38,613 nucleotides of DNA, taken from assembly GCA_016928305.1 (NCBI GenBank), contig JAFGKY010000021.1, positions 64,054 to 102,666 on the forward strand. The letters are read 5' to 3'. This document shows positions 14,180 to 22,258 of the stretch, in pieces (position 1 is the stretch's first letter; each line of letters begins with the position of its first letter). Below the pieces are notes generated by a model. It made no database searches. It saw only the letters and a list, made by a program, of their open reading frames with translations, and was not told where the DNA came from. The translations under genes and the position numbers were made by a program. This DNA is from Bacteroidales bacterium (GTDB taxonomy: Bacteria; Bacteroidota; Bacteroidia; Bacteroidales; UBA10428).

Positions 14180-17020
14180 CTATCTTTTAATCCGTTTATG
14201 CATGGATCGGGTTATTAGTATGATTAACAGCAGCAAGGTAAGTAAAGCGATGAGCATGTTTTTAAACCATGAAGGAACAAAGATGGCAATTGGGTCTCCG
14301 ATCTGCAGATATCCGGCCCAGTAATATGGATGTGTTTTGTGAGGTACTGCTGATGTGAGGTAATTTAACTTGGCAGATCGCAGGGCAATATCCTTGGTCC
14401 TGCCTTTTTTAATATGATGATAGAATTGTTGCATTACTTCCATTCCCGATTTATCCTCAACGTTCCATAAGGTCATGATAAGGCTTGGACAGCCGGCATA
14501 AAGAAACCCCCGTGCCAGGCTCATGATTCCCTCGCCTTGCTGTAAAACCCCATCACCGCTGCGACAGGCGCTTAAAACCACCATCCTGGCATTCAGTTTC
14601 ATGTTGTACAGTTCATAGGTATTCAGCATGCCTTCATCAGGCCCGTTTAGCCATTGTGTGAATACAAGTTTGGAATACATGGGATTTTGGTTATTAATGA
14701 GTGTATGCATGGCCAGATGCAGAATCCCGAATTCGGGAGCAAATTTCTTAAAGGCTTTTTCGGTAGCCATGGAATCAACTAACAGTCGTCCTTTCAGTAA
14801 TCGGGTTATGTATTTTACTTCTTCACATGCACCGGGCAGAGGATAAAGATGCTCAATAGAATGTCTTCGGGCCGGAGAAAACAGACTGCTTTCCTGTGTA
14901 TGAGAATAGAGAGGGGCTATTGCCAGTACTTTACGGTTTGGCGGTTTTTTACGCCGTATATGTTCATCCATCAGCAAGGATGCCGAATAGGAGTAACTCA
15001 GGGTATACTTTTTCATCAGGTAACTCAGATTTCTATAGTTCCCTGTATTTTTTTCCGGTGGTTCCGTAAGCATTATTTCAAACGGAAGGTAGGATAATAC
15101 CTGATCGGGAATAAGAATAACCTTGTCAGAAACCAGGTATTTCTCCACAGGTTTAAAAAGACTATTGTACAATTCATAAGAAAAAGAACAATATTTTCTG
15201 AATTGTTCCGCAGTATGTTTAGTAGGATCAAACTGCTGCAGTTGCTGCAAAACTGATGCTAATGCGTTATGAAATACTTGATTTACAGGTGTTTCGATAC
15301 TCACAATGCCTTTTCGGTTGATGATAAAAGCAGTAACCGTTGTATCCTCAAGGTTATATTCTACAAGGTTGTAGTTTTTGCTGAGCAAAGAAACCAATTC
15401 TTTTACCTGAATCAGATTATTCCGGTACTTCAGCTTATAATAACGGGGATAGTTTTGTTCCAGGGTGTTAATCAGGGCTTCATAGTCACGTTTTAATTTC
15501 AACAGGTTGTTCTTCCATTTCAGCAGTTTCTGTGCATTGGGTCTGGATTTTTGTTCTTCTTCATAAATGGTCTCTTCGGTCATGGAAATTTCACGGATAA
15601 GGTTTTTCTCCTCATTTCCCAGCGTTTCCGGTATCCCCCCGAAGGTGATTGCCGTATTGCTTTGAATGGAAGAGAGCAACAAAGCTGCTTTGCTTCTTTC
15701 ACTGAATTCGAAGGCTTTATGCAGGTATTCCTCTTTTGATGTCAGGGCATGAAGATCGCGGGCAATATGTATGGCTGCATTCAGAGTTGCCTTTTCATTC
15801 TCGGCCAGAAACAGGCGACTGTCATTGTTCATAAATCCATGTCTTATATTATCTGCCAGCATTATGGATTGTTCATAAATATTCAGGCTTTTTTTCAGGT
15901 ATTGTATCGAATCGGTTAGGTTATATTTCACCTGAAATGCATTAGCTATGGTTTTCAGGCCAACGAGAAAATGCTGTTTTGATATAATGTTTTTGGGCAA
16001 CGAAGTTATACCGGGAACAAAGATCTCCTGGTCTGCATACAGTGATAAAATCGATTGCTGGTACCAGTATATAGCTTTGTCGATATTGCCGGTTAAGGCA
16101 TAATATTTACCCATATTAATCATTATCTCAGCATGTTGAGGATTACGGCTCCCCCAGATCCCATAGCAAAGTTGTTGAGCCTGTTCAATGATTGATTTGG
16201 CCTGTTCAGGTTTTTTTTCATCCAGGAGTAGACTTGAATAATCGGTCAGAATAATTGTCAGGTCAATGGAGTCCTGATAATTGTTTACACTTTTACCGCT
16301 GATCGCACGTAAAAAGTATTCCTCTGAAATTTCATATTCCTTCAATTCCCGGTAAGCATTCGCTATGTTTCCGTATAAAAAAGACAGAAAAGATGGTTTT
16401 AACTGTACCGCGAAATCAACTGCCTTATTGTATAATGCTATAGCCTGTTGATATTTTTTCATCCGTTTGCTAAGTACCCCGTAACCATTATACAAGGTAA
16501 CTATGGCTGCTTTGTTGACTTCAGAATACGTCTGAAATTCTTGAAACAGCAATAAAGCATTATTGTAATATTCTTCTGCTTTGCTATAATCACCTAATGC
16601 TGAGTAAGTTCTGCCAATACGCGTATAGATATGACTCAGGTATTCCGGGTTCTTAGTAGGTGAGGTCTCATAGATTCGCTCTGCACGCAGGAATAATTCA
16701 AGTGCATTTTCATATTGCCAGGTCAACGTATATATCCCTCCTAAATTCAGAAGGGATGGAATTAATTCAAAGGAATCCGCAGGATTGCACCTGCGCGTAT
16801 ATTCCAACGCCAGCATCAATGTTGCCTTGGCCATGTCCCAGTCACCGGCTGTATAATAATCGGCACCCAGATTATTGAGTATGATGGACGAATCACAATA
16901 GGAGTTGCCTGTATTCTGAGCATATGCACAGTAAGGTAGACCGGCAAAAAATAAATGCAGAGCAAGCAAAAACCTGATTAAGCTTTTGGCCGGTATTCCG
17001 TTTGAAATTATGGATCGCAT
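14180..17020 (-). CDS. Membrane-anchored TPR-CHAT protease
   Basis: About 946 residues (longest frame from GTG 17029: 949). A signal peptide (RFLLALHLFFAGLPYCAYAQ) is followed by six or more TPRs (about 45-350), a charged coiled-coil (about 480-560), a CHAT domain (about 640-905) and a C-terminal membrane helix (MLIALLTLLLLIILI) with a basic tail. CHAT is a caspase-like cysteine peptidase. The dyad is intact: His in LHLAMHT (codon 14705-14707) and Cys in VVLSACRSGDG (codon 14564-14566). Topology puts TPRs and protease in the periplasm with the tail in the cytosol. The substrate is unknown; candidates are the anti-sigma-like protein at 17686 and the GG-peptide at 17220. Confidence 0.88.
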   Translation of the reverse strand: MRSIISNGIPAKSLIRFLLALHLFFAGLPYCAYAQNTGNSYCDSSIILNNLGADYYTAGDWDMAKATLMLALEYTRRCNPADSFELIPSLLNLGGIYTLTWQYENALELFLRAERIYETSPTKNPEYLSHIYTRIGRTYSALGDYSKAEEYYNNALLLFQEFQTYSEVNKAAIVTLYNGYGVLSKRMKKYQQAIALYNKAVDFAVQLKPSFLSFLYGNIANAYRELKEYEISEEYFLRAISGKSVNNYQDSIDLTIILTDYSSLLLDEKKPEQAKSIIEQAQQLCYGIWGSRNPQHAEIMINMGKYYALTGNIDKAIYWYQQSILSLYADQEIFVPGITSLPKNIISKQHFLVGLKTIANAFQVKYNLTDSIQYLKKSLNIYEQSIMLADNIRHGFMNNDSRLFLAENEKATLNAAIHIARDLHALTSKEEYLHKAFEFSERSKAALLLSSIQSNTAITFGGIPETLGNEEKNLIREISMTEETIYEEEQKSRPNAQKLLKWKNNLLKLKRDYEALINTLEQNYPRYYKLKYRNNLIQVKELVSLLSKNYNLVEYNLEDTTVTAFIINRKGIVSIETPVNQVFHNALASVLQQLQQFDPTKHTAEQFRKYCSFSYELYNSLFKPVEKYLVSDKVILIPDQVLSYLPFEIMLTEPPEKNTGNYRNLSYLMKKYTLSYSYSASLLMDEHIRRKKPPNRKVLAIAPLYSHTQESSLFSPARRHSIEHLYPLPGACEEVKYITRLLKGRLLVDSMATEKAFKKFAPEFGILHLAMHTLINNQNPMYSKLVFTQWLNGPDEGMLNTYELYNMKLNARMVVLSACRSGDGVLQQGEGIMSLARGFLYAGCPSLIMTLWNVEDKSGMEVMQQFYHHIKKGRTKDIALRSAKLNYLTSAVPHKTHPYYWAGYLQIGDPIAIFVPSWFKNMLIALLTLLLLIILITRSMHKRIKR

Positions 17021-17219
17021 GAATATCACATGAATCCGATTTTTTATCTTATTATAAGGAATTGAATCTGAATAAAATACAAAATAATGAAAAAAAATTA
17101 AAAAAAACAGGTTTATGAGGGTAACGTTTTCAGTTTTCGGTGGACTACTATATAGAAATCTAATCAGAAGAGTGAGTAAGATGAGGCTATAGAAGATAAA
17201 TTCATTAAATTATAATGAT

Positions 17220-17357
17220 ATGGAACCAAAAATGTCAAGGCGTGGGCCGAAAATTACTTTAAATGATATCACGCGTACTATGGAAGTATTAAACAGGAAT
17301 CAATTAAAACAGGTTAAGGGTGGCGATAACGACCCGACGGAACCTATAAGAAGATAG
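17220..17357 (+). CDS. Short peptide with double-glycine leader motif
   Basis: ATG 17220 to TAG 17355-17357 encodes 45 residues. The N-terminal part is basic (KMSRRGPK). It is followed by LNRNQLKQVKGG, ending in Gly34-Gly35, and a ten-residue polar tail DNDPTEPIRR. The L-x3-[QE]-L-K-x-[IV]-x-GG pattern is that of leader sequences of bacteriocins, peptide pheromones and some RiPP precursors, which are cut after GG. No peptidase-ABC exporter or modification enzyme lies in the window. The CHAT protease gene faces away 160-200 bases upstream. It is the first gene of the plus-strand set ending at 19592. The function is inferred. Confidence 0.55.
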   Translation: MEPKMSRRGPKITLNDITRTMEVLNRNQLKQVKGGDNDPTEPIRR

Positions 17358-17685
17358 ATTATAGCGACATAGTATATTTGAATATATAGTTATCACGATA
17401 ACCGGATTCGGGATATTTGTTATACTTTTCTTTGCATAAGTAATTAATGCGGTCCTTTGTTGTTAGAGAGGACCGGATTGAGCGAAAGTGTCACGGGGTA
17501 TTTTCTGTTATGTCGTAAGGCACAGCGAGTAGTCATGTATGTGGATATGATATATAGTTTAGAAAGTGATAGTATCCTTTCTAATTATACGTAGAGAGAA
17601 TATTATGGGCAGTTTAATTTCAATACAGACATAAATGGACATTCAGACTAATTAAAAAAATAGAAATCTACAAAATCCAATAAAT
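17358..17685. other. Intergenic region between the GG-peptide and anti-sigma-like genes
   Basis: It holds a TATATTTG box (17373-17380) and a 7-bp hairpin CGGTCCT/AGGACCG (17450-17456 with 17469-17475). The hairpin has no T-run after it, so it may be an mRNA structure or weak attenuator rather than a full terminator. No further gene above about 20 codons looks credible. Confidence 0.4.
17373..17380 (+). promoter_or_regulatory. -7-like box TATATTTG downstream of the GG-peptide
   Basis: It is embedded in GTATATTTGAAT (17372-17383), identical to the word at the sigma factor gene (13545-13556). It could start a transcript for the genes at 17686 and 18490 with a long leader. No -33 partner is obvious. 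Confidence 0.3.
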
Positions 17686-18441
17686 ATGAAAAACGAACTT
17701 GATTATTCAATTTTTATCGAGCGTTATCTCGATGGAAATATGACACAGGATGAGAGACTTTGGTTTACACATGAACTGAAGGGCAATCCTTCCTTAAAAA
17801 AGGAATTGGGATTGCGCGAAAGGCTAAATGAAGCAATACGTGAAACAGAAATTATGGATTTCAGAAAACAGCTGGATGCCGTATTTGAAGAATCCGGTGT
17901 TAAAGTTGAAAATAAGCACCTTCAACACTATACCCGGAGAAGAATAGCAGCAGTCTCTTCAGCCGTTATGATTGCATTTACAGGAGCCCTTTTACTCCTG
18001 TTATCCTACCGCAACCTGGACAATCAGAAAATATATGATAAGTATTTTCAACCTGCTGAAGCTGGATTGACTTTCCGGTCGGAAGGAAATACAATTGACA
18101 ACGAATTGCGCACTGCTATGCAGTATTATGAGGCAGAAAAATACGAACAGGCTCTTCTTTATTTCGAAAAAGTTTTGCAACGCGACAGTACACGTATCGG
18201 CCTTAACTTGTATTCTGGTATTTCACAAATGGGGGTTGAACGATATAATGATGCCAATGCTTCCTTCCACAAGATAATTGATAATAACTACATCCTGTAT
18301 CTTGAACAGGCTGAGTGGTATCTGGCTTTCTGTTACCTGATGACGAATGAATTTAAGAAAGCCAAAGAACAGTTTACGATAATTGAAAACCGCAAAGGAT
18401 ATTATCAGCATCAGGCGCGGAAGATCCTGAGAAGGATATAA
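17686..18441 (+). CDS. Anti-sigma-factor-like single-pass membrane protein with TPRs
   Basis: A 251-residue protein. The cytosolic N-terminus (1-85) reads FIERYLDGNMTQDERLWFT...NPSLKKEL, the short helical pattern of anti-sigma and FecR-like N-domains that hold ECF sigma factors. One membrane helix (about 87-108: IAAVSSAVMIAFTGALLLLL) follows a basic RRR stop. The periplasmic part (about 130-251) has TPR-like helices, such as AMQYYEAEKYEQALLYFEKVL and a later AEWYLAFCYLMTNEFKKAKEQF (cited in part). It is probably the regulator of the sigma factor at 13555. A periplasmic TPR could pair with the TPR-CHAT protease. It is followed by the kinase gene after 48 bases. Confidence 0.75.
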   Translation: MKNELDYSIFIERYLDGNMTQDERLWFTHELKGNPSLKKELGLRERLNEAIRETEIMDFRKQLDAVFEESGVKVENKHLQHYTRRRIAAVSSAVMIAFTGALLLLLSYRNLDNQKIYDKYFQPAEAGLTFRSEGNTIDNELRTAMQYYEAEKYEQALLYFEKVLQRDSTRIGLNLYSGISQMGVERYNDANASFHKIIDNNYILYLEQAEWYLAFCYLMTNEFKKAKEQFTIIENRKGYYQHQARKILRRI

Positions 18442-18489
18442 TATTACGATATTTTTCCTCTTTTTAAGCCGGGTTCACAACTTTCAGAT

Positions 18490-19386
18490 ATGGTTTTAAA
18501 AAAATTCATTGGATGGATTATCGGCTGGATAAAAAACCAGCTGCGATCAGACATAAAATTAAAAAAGGCAGGGATCTCCTATGTTGAACTGGAGAAGAAA
18601 ACAAAAGAGCTTGAAAAATTAATCGAACATATGTCTGCTGAGAATGAAGAGATCCAGTTGGCCTTTTTCAGAAATATATATCACGAGATAAGGACTCCTA
18701 TGAATTCCATCCTTGGATTTTCTTCGCTGTTGCATAATGAAAACCTTACCGCTGAAAAACGCAGTGTTTATACAGATCAGGTATGGAAGAGCAGCGTGGT
18801 TTTCTTACAGCTCATTGATGACCTTGTTGAAGCCTCCTTGCTGGAGGCCCGGAAAACACAGCTGGAACCTGTCTGGTTCCCTATGAATGAAATGTTACAG
18901 GAATTGTATCAGGCAAGCAACCGGCATCGCCATATTATGGATAAGACTAACATTGTCCTTTTGCTTAATAAATCCAGTTTCACAGAAAACATTTATGCTG
19001 AGACCGATCGCAAAAAATTGCTTCAAATGCTGGAATGTCTTATTACAGATTGTGTGATGGGCATGGACCGGGGAATAGTGGAAATAGGATACAGGCCTAT
19101 ACTGAATAATGGACTTAGTTTTTTTATTAAGACTTCGTGCCCGGGAAACGGAGAACCGGAGAATGAACATGTGGTCAGAAGAGTCAGCATGGGTTCAAGC
19201 AATTATGGACTTCAGTTGCGCAAAAGGGTTGCCGACAGACTGATCGGTTTGTTTGGCTGCCATCTTAAAACAGAACATAATAGCAGCGGGGGATACACGT
19301 TGAGAATTGTCATTAGTCCCGTAAATACCAGTAATACTCAGATTATAACAGAATGTAAGTCAAACAACAAAAAGATAGCTATTTAA
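18490..19386 (+). CDS. Degenerate soluble histidine kinase-like protein
   Basis: 298 residues, no clear membrane helix after an amphipathic N-terminus, and a coiled-coil at about 30-58. The HisKA domain is good: FFRNIYHEIRTPMNSILGFSS, cited in two parts (FFRNIYHEIRTP, MNSILGFSS), with H65 in the H-box. The ATPase half is eroded. The N-box reads LECLITDC, with Asp where the essential Asn of 'LxNA' should be. The G1 DxGxG is replaced by SCPGNGEPENE, and G2 GxGLGL by NYGLQL. Phosphate donation from ATP is doubtful; it may be a phosphotransfer or scaffold protein. No response regulator is in the window. It is last in the plus-strand set, before the terminator. Confidence 0.75.
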   Translation: MVLKKFIGWIIGWIKNQLRSDIKLKKAGISYVELEKKTKELEKLIEHMSAENEEIQLAFFRNIYHEIRTPMNSILGFSSLLHNENLTAEKRSVYTDQVWKSSVVFLQLIDDLVEASLLEARKTQLEPVWFPMNEMLQELYQASNRHRHIMDKTNIVLLLNKSSFTENIYAETDRKKLLQMLECLITDCVMGMDRGIVEIGYRPILNNGLSFFIKTSCPGNGEPENEHVVRRVSMGSSNYGLQLRKRVADRLIGLFGCHLKTEHNSSGGYTLRIVISPVNTSNTQIITECKSNNKKIAI

Positions 19387-19550
19387 AACAATTAACTCCG
19401 TCGTTAGGCTCCAGTTTGTCGTTATGGTAATGATGTTATCGGGTGAAGTCGTTATGCTTAAGTCGTCGTTATCTCAAACCATGTTAGGCGCAGTCAGGAG
19501 TTGGGTGCAATAGGGCAAACCGGTACGTCGTATCTCGTACCATCATATTG

Positions 19551-19592
19551 AACAGCGTGCGTTAATCTCTCATTCCGCACGCTGTTTTTTAA
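19551..19592 (+). terminator. Strong intrinsic terminator
   Basis: AACAGCGTGCG (19551-19561) pairs perfectly with CGCACGCTGTT (19576-19586), followed by T's to 19590. It closes the plus-strand set of GG-peptide, anti-sigma-like and kinase genes. It lies about 165 bases after the kinase stop, leaving a long 3' tail. Confidence 0.8.
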
Positions 19593-19599
19593 TGAGGCT

Positions 19600-19671
19600 C
19601 AGTTTTCAGGAGCGTACCCGCGAACTGAAAACTTGTAGCCGAATTATCCCGATAGCACAGCGTATCGGGAT
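19600..19671. repeat. Paired-hairpin dispersed repeat, copy B
   Basis: AGTTTTCAG (19601-19609) pairs with CTGAAAACT (19625-19633), and ATCCCGATA (19646-19654) with TATCGGGAT (19663-19671). It has the same order and flanks as copy A at 192-249 with different, still complementary, stem bases. A truncated third unit begins at about 19673 (GAGGCTGGGTTTTCAGGAGC). Confidence 0.6.
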
Positions 19672-19842
19672 TGAGGCTGGGTTTTCAGGAGCCAAAGGCG
19701 AAATGAATTAAAATTTGCGAAACCGGTATTTCTGTTCTGGAGTATTAATCGTATTCCGTATTCTTGTTAATAGATCCTTTATATAATGGGTGTTTATTTT
19801 TTTGTATCTTTCGTACATACTAAACATCCTGTAAAGCAAACC

Positions 19843-21168
19843 ATGAAAACTTCACGCAGAAAATTCGTTAAAGATACTACACTTGCATTAGCCGGCATGG
19901 GTGTGGGTTTGTCTTTTCCCCTTCAGATTGCTGCTGTTACAAAAAAGACAGCACCCAGTGATAAAATAGTCGTAGGACTGATCGGGTGCAAAGGGATGGG
20001 ATTTTCCAATATTAGGTCTTTTCTTCAACATCCTGAGGTGGAGTGTGGTGCCTTATGCGATATCGATCAACAAGTGCTGAACGAGAGGATGGGTAACCTG
20101 AATGAAAGTTATAACATAAAACCTTTAGTGTACACGGATTATAGACGAATGCTGGAAAACAAGGATATCCATGCGGTCATTGTAGCCACACCGGATCACT
20201 GGCATTGTCTGCAAACCATCCACGCCCTCGAAGCCGGGAAAGATGTATATGTTGAAAAACCACTGGCAAATTCAGTCGGGGAATGCACCCTGATGGAAAA
20301 TGCGGCACGCAAATACAACCGGATAATACAGGTGGGTCAGTGGCAACGCAGTGATCCCCATTGGCAGGAGGCCGTAACGTTTGTGCATTCAGGTAAGCTG
20401 GGGCATATCCGACTGGTTAAAGCATGGTCGTATGTCGGTTGGAAGGGAGCTTTACCCATTTTGCAGGATGAACCGGTTCCTCCCGGTATTGATTATGACA
20501 TGTGGCTTGGCCCGGCTCCTGAAAGGCCCTTTAACCGAAACCGCTTTCATTTTACTTTCCGGTGGTTTTGGGACTATGCCGGGGGTCTAATGACCGACTG
20601 GGGAGTCCATCTGCTCGATTATGCTTTGTTCGGCATGAATGTCTATACTCCAAAGTCGGTTATTTCTTCCGGAGGAAAATATGCTTTTCCGGGTGACCCG
20701 ATGGAAACGCCCGATACACAGCAGGCAATCTATGAATTTGACGGATTCGGTGTGATATGGGAACATACCATTGGCATATACGGCGGTAATTATGGAAGAG
20801 GACATGGGGTAGCCTACATCGGTGAAAACGGAACTTTGGTAGTCGACAGAAATGGGTGGGAGGTTATCCCTGAGATAAAAAACAAGACCCCCCTCATGGA
20901 AGCCATCCCCCTTCATAAAATTGAAAGCAAAGGTCTTGATCTTCATGTGAGCAATTTTATCGATTGTATGAAATCACGGGAAAAGCCAAATGCCCCGGTT
21001 GAAACCGGTGCCCATATAGCCCGTATTGCCCACCTTGGAAATATAGCTTACCGGACGGGCAAGAAAATATTCTGGAATGCATATGAAAACAATATAATCA
21101 GTAACGAAGAAGCTGGTGCACTTCTTGTCCCTGAATACAGGAAACCCTGGGTACTTCCCCGGTATTAG
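19843..21168 (+). CDS. Tat-exported Gfo/Idh/MocA-family oxidoreductase
   Basis: A 441-residue protein. Start ATG 19843 gives MKTSRRKFVKD, a twin-arginine signal followed by TTLALAGMGVGLSFPL. The upstream in-frame ATG at 19786 would bury the signal. The Rossmann part begins KIVVGLIGCKGMGFSNI. EKPLANS is the family's EKP cofactor/substrate motif, and DWGVHLLDYALFG holds the usual catalytic region with His. Exported members act on sugars or glycans, and some are NAD-dependent glycosidases (GH109). The substrate here is not determinable. It is convergent with hisG, 27 bases apart. A TATCTTTC sequence just upstream is a weak -7 candidate. Confidence 0.85.
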   Translation: MKTSRRKFVKDTTLALAGMGVGLSFPLQIAAVTKKTAPSDKIVVGLIGCKGMGFSNIRSFLQHPEVECGALCDIDQQVLNERMGNLNESYNIKPLVYTDYRRMLENKDIHAVIVATPDHWHCLQTIHALEAGKDVYVEKPLANSVGECTLMENAARKYNRIIQVGQWQRSDPHWQEAVTFVHSGKLGHIRLVKAWSYVGWKGALPILQDEPVPPGIDYDMWLGPAPERPFNRNRFHFTFRWFWDYAGGLMTDWGVHLLDYALFGMNVYTPKSVISSGGKYAFPGDPMETPDTQQAIYEFDGFGVIWEHTIGIYGGNYGRGHGVAYIGENGTLVVDRNGWEVIPEIKNKTPLMEAIPLHKIESKGLDLHVSNFIDCMKSREKPNAPVETGAHIARIAHLGNIAYRTGKKIFWNAYENNIISNEEAGALLVPEYRKPWVLPRY

Positions 21169-21195
21169 ATGAGATGCAATACCAGGAATCCCTCA

Positions 21196-22242
21196 TCAGA
21201 ACCCCAGGACATCCAGAGAAGGAATGGATGAATCTACCGGTATCGTATCGATGTTGACCGCATGCCGCAGAGCCAGCTCATAACGAATCTTTGCTAACGG
21301 CAGTTGTGCGTTGCTTTTATCCACCTGTATACTGAATTCAGTAAATTGCTTTCCGATATTCATGGTGGGTTCATCAGCAAACAAACCGTTATCTTTTAAA
21401 TATTTTTCAATTTCAGGAACACAATCGTTCCTGACATTAAACAGAATCATAACCTTATTTTCAGCATTTACACAACCATACAGGTTCAATAAGAACATCC
21501 TGAGAAGTTCTGTTTTGCTGTTATCATGTTTCAGCCTTGGATTGATCCAGATGCCGGTTTCCGATTCCATAACCGTATCCAGTATTTTCAATCCGTAATT
21601 ACGGATTGAACTTCCTGATTGGGTAATTTCGAGTCCGATGTCGGCGCCTCCATTTTTTACTTTTGCTTCTGTCTTGCCCCAGGTTTCATAAACTATTACT
21701 CCTTTTTTTATCCTCGACGGCGTTTTATATTTTTGAACGGAGAAATCCTGATACTTATGCAGCATGTTTATTTTATCCAGTTCTCCCCTAAGCCAGTTTA
21801 AAGCGATATAGGGCATTTCTGAAACCATCGTAATAAGTTCTCTTTTATTGCAGAGTGCTGCAAGAAAATCCGATGTTTTTATTTCTTCATGTGCATTAAC
21901 AATGCCAACCAGCCTTACCCGGCCTCTTTTTAACGAGAGTACTTTTTCGAGTATAACATTGGCTTTATATTCCAGCTGCATTTCAAGTTGCCTTTCCATA
22001 ATCCAGTCATCCCCTGCAATGGCAACATCAAGTTCATCAATTCCAAGCTGGGAACCAAATTCCTGGGGTCTTCCATCCCATCCATACAGATATTGAAATG
22101 TTGAAAACCGGGTTGGTCCGCCGGATTCATATCCCGTTGTTTTAAATCCGGCATTTTCCAGAAGTTTTATCAGATTTCCGCCCCGGTTCACATCTGCCAG
22201 CGAACCGGCAGGCATTCCTATAAGTAAGTTTTTCTTTTCCAT
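21196..22242 (-). CDS. hisG: HisG-like ATP phosphoribosyltransferase (divergent, long)
   Basis: 348 residues. HisG adds ATP to PRPP, the first step of histidine synthesis. Family marks are LLIGMPAGSL at the N-terminus, GRPQEFG...LDVAIAGDDWIME (equivalent of RPQ...LDxGITGxDWI), and the PRPP loop region GLEITQSGSSIRNYGLKI followed by LDTVMESETGIWINP. A C-terminal ferredoxin-like regulatory domain (about 270-348) is likely. It is unlike the usual Bacteroides HisG and nearer to archaeal-type long forms. Start ATG 22242 follows hisI by 16 bases; the longer frame to 22365 would overlap hisI. Only hisI accompanies it. Confidence 0.75.
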   Translation of the reverse strand: MEKKNLLIGMPAGSLADVNRGGNLIKLLENAGFKTTGYESGGPTRFSTFQYLYGWDGRPQEFGSQLGIDELDVAIAGDDWIMERQLEMQLEYKANVILEKVLSLKRGRVRLVGIVNAHEEIKTSDFLAALCNKRELITMVSEMPYIALNWLRGELDKINMLHKYQDFSVQKYKTPSRIKKGVIVYETWGKTEAKVKNGGADIGLEITQSGSSIRNYGLKILDTVMESETGIWINPRLKHDNSKTELLRMFLLNLYGCVNAENKVMILFNVRNDCVPEIEKYLKDNGLFADEPTMNIGKQFTEFSIQVDKSNAQLPLAKIRYELALRHAVNIDTIPVDSSIPSLDVLGF

Positions 22243-22258
22243 TGTGTTTGATTGATGC

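Larger units (their letters stand above)
19387..19842. other. Intergenic region with GTCGTTA repeats, terminator and hairpin repeat copy B
   Basis: Four copies of GTCGTTA start at 19400, 19418, 19448 and 19465. A small hairpin GGTACG/CGTACC (19522-19541) and the terminator at 19551-19592 follow, then repeat copy B (19600-19671) and a partial further copy (from about 19673). A 29-codon frame (19424-19513, MVMMLSG...) exists but has no support. Confidence 0.45.

Noticed and set aside
14180..17020. CHAT protease as a gasdermin activator or CRISPR-linked Csx29
   Set aside because: No gasdermin-like or cas gene is nearby, and the protein is predicted to be periplasmic.
19424..19513. 29-codon plus-strand frame after the kinase
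   Set aside because: It is built from the GTCGTTA repeats, has no ribosome site and no similarity.
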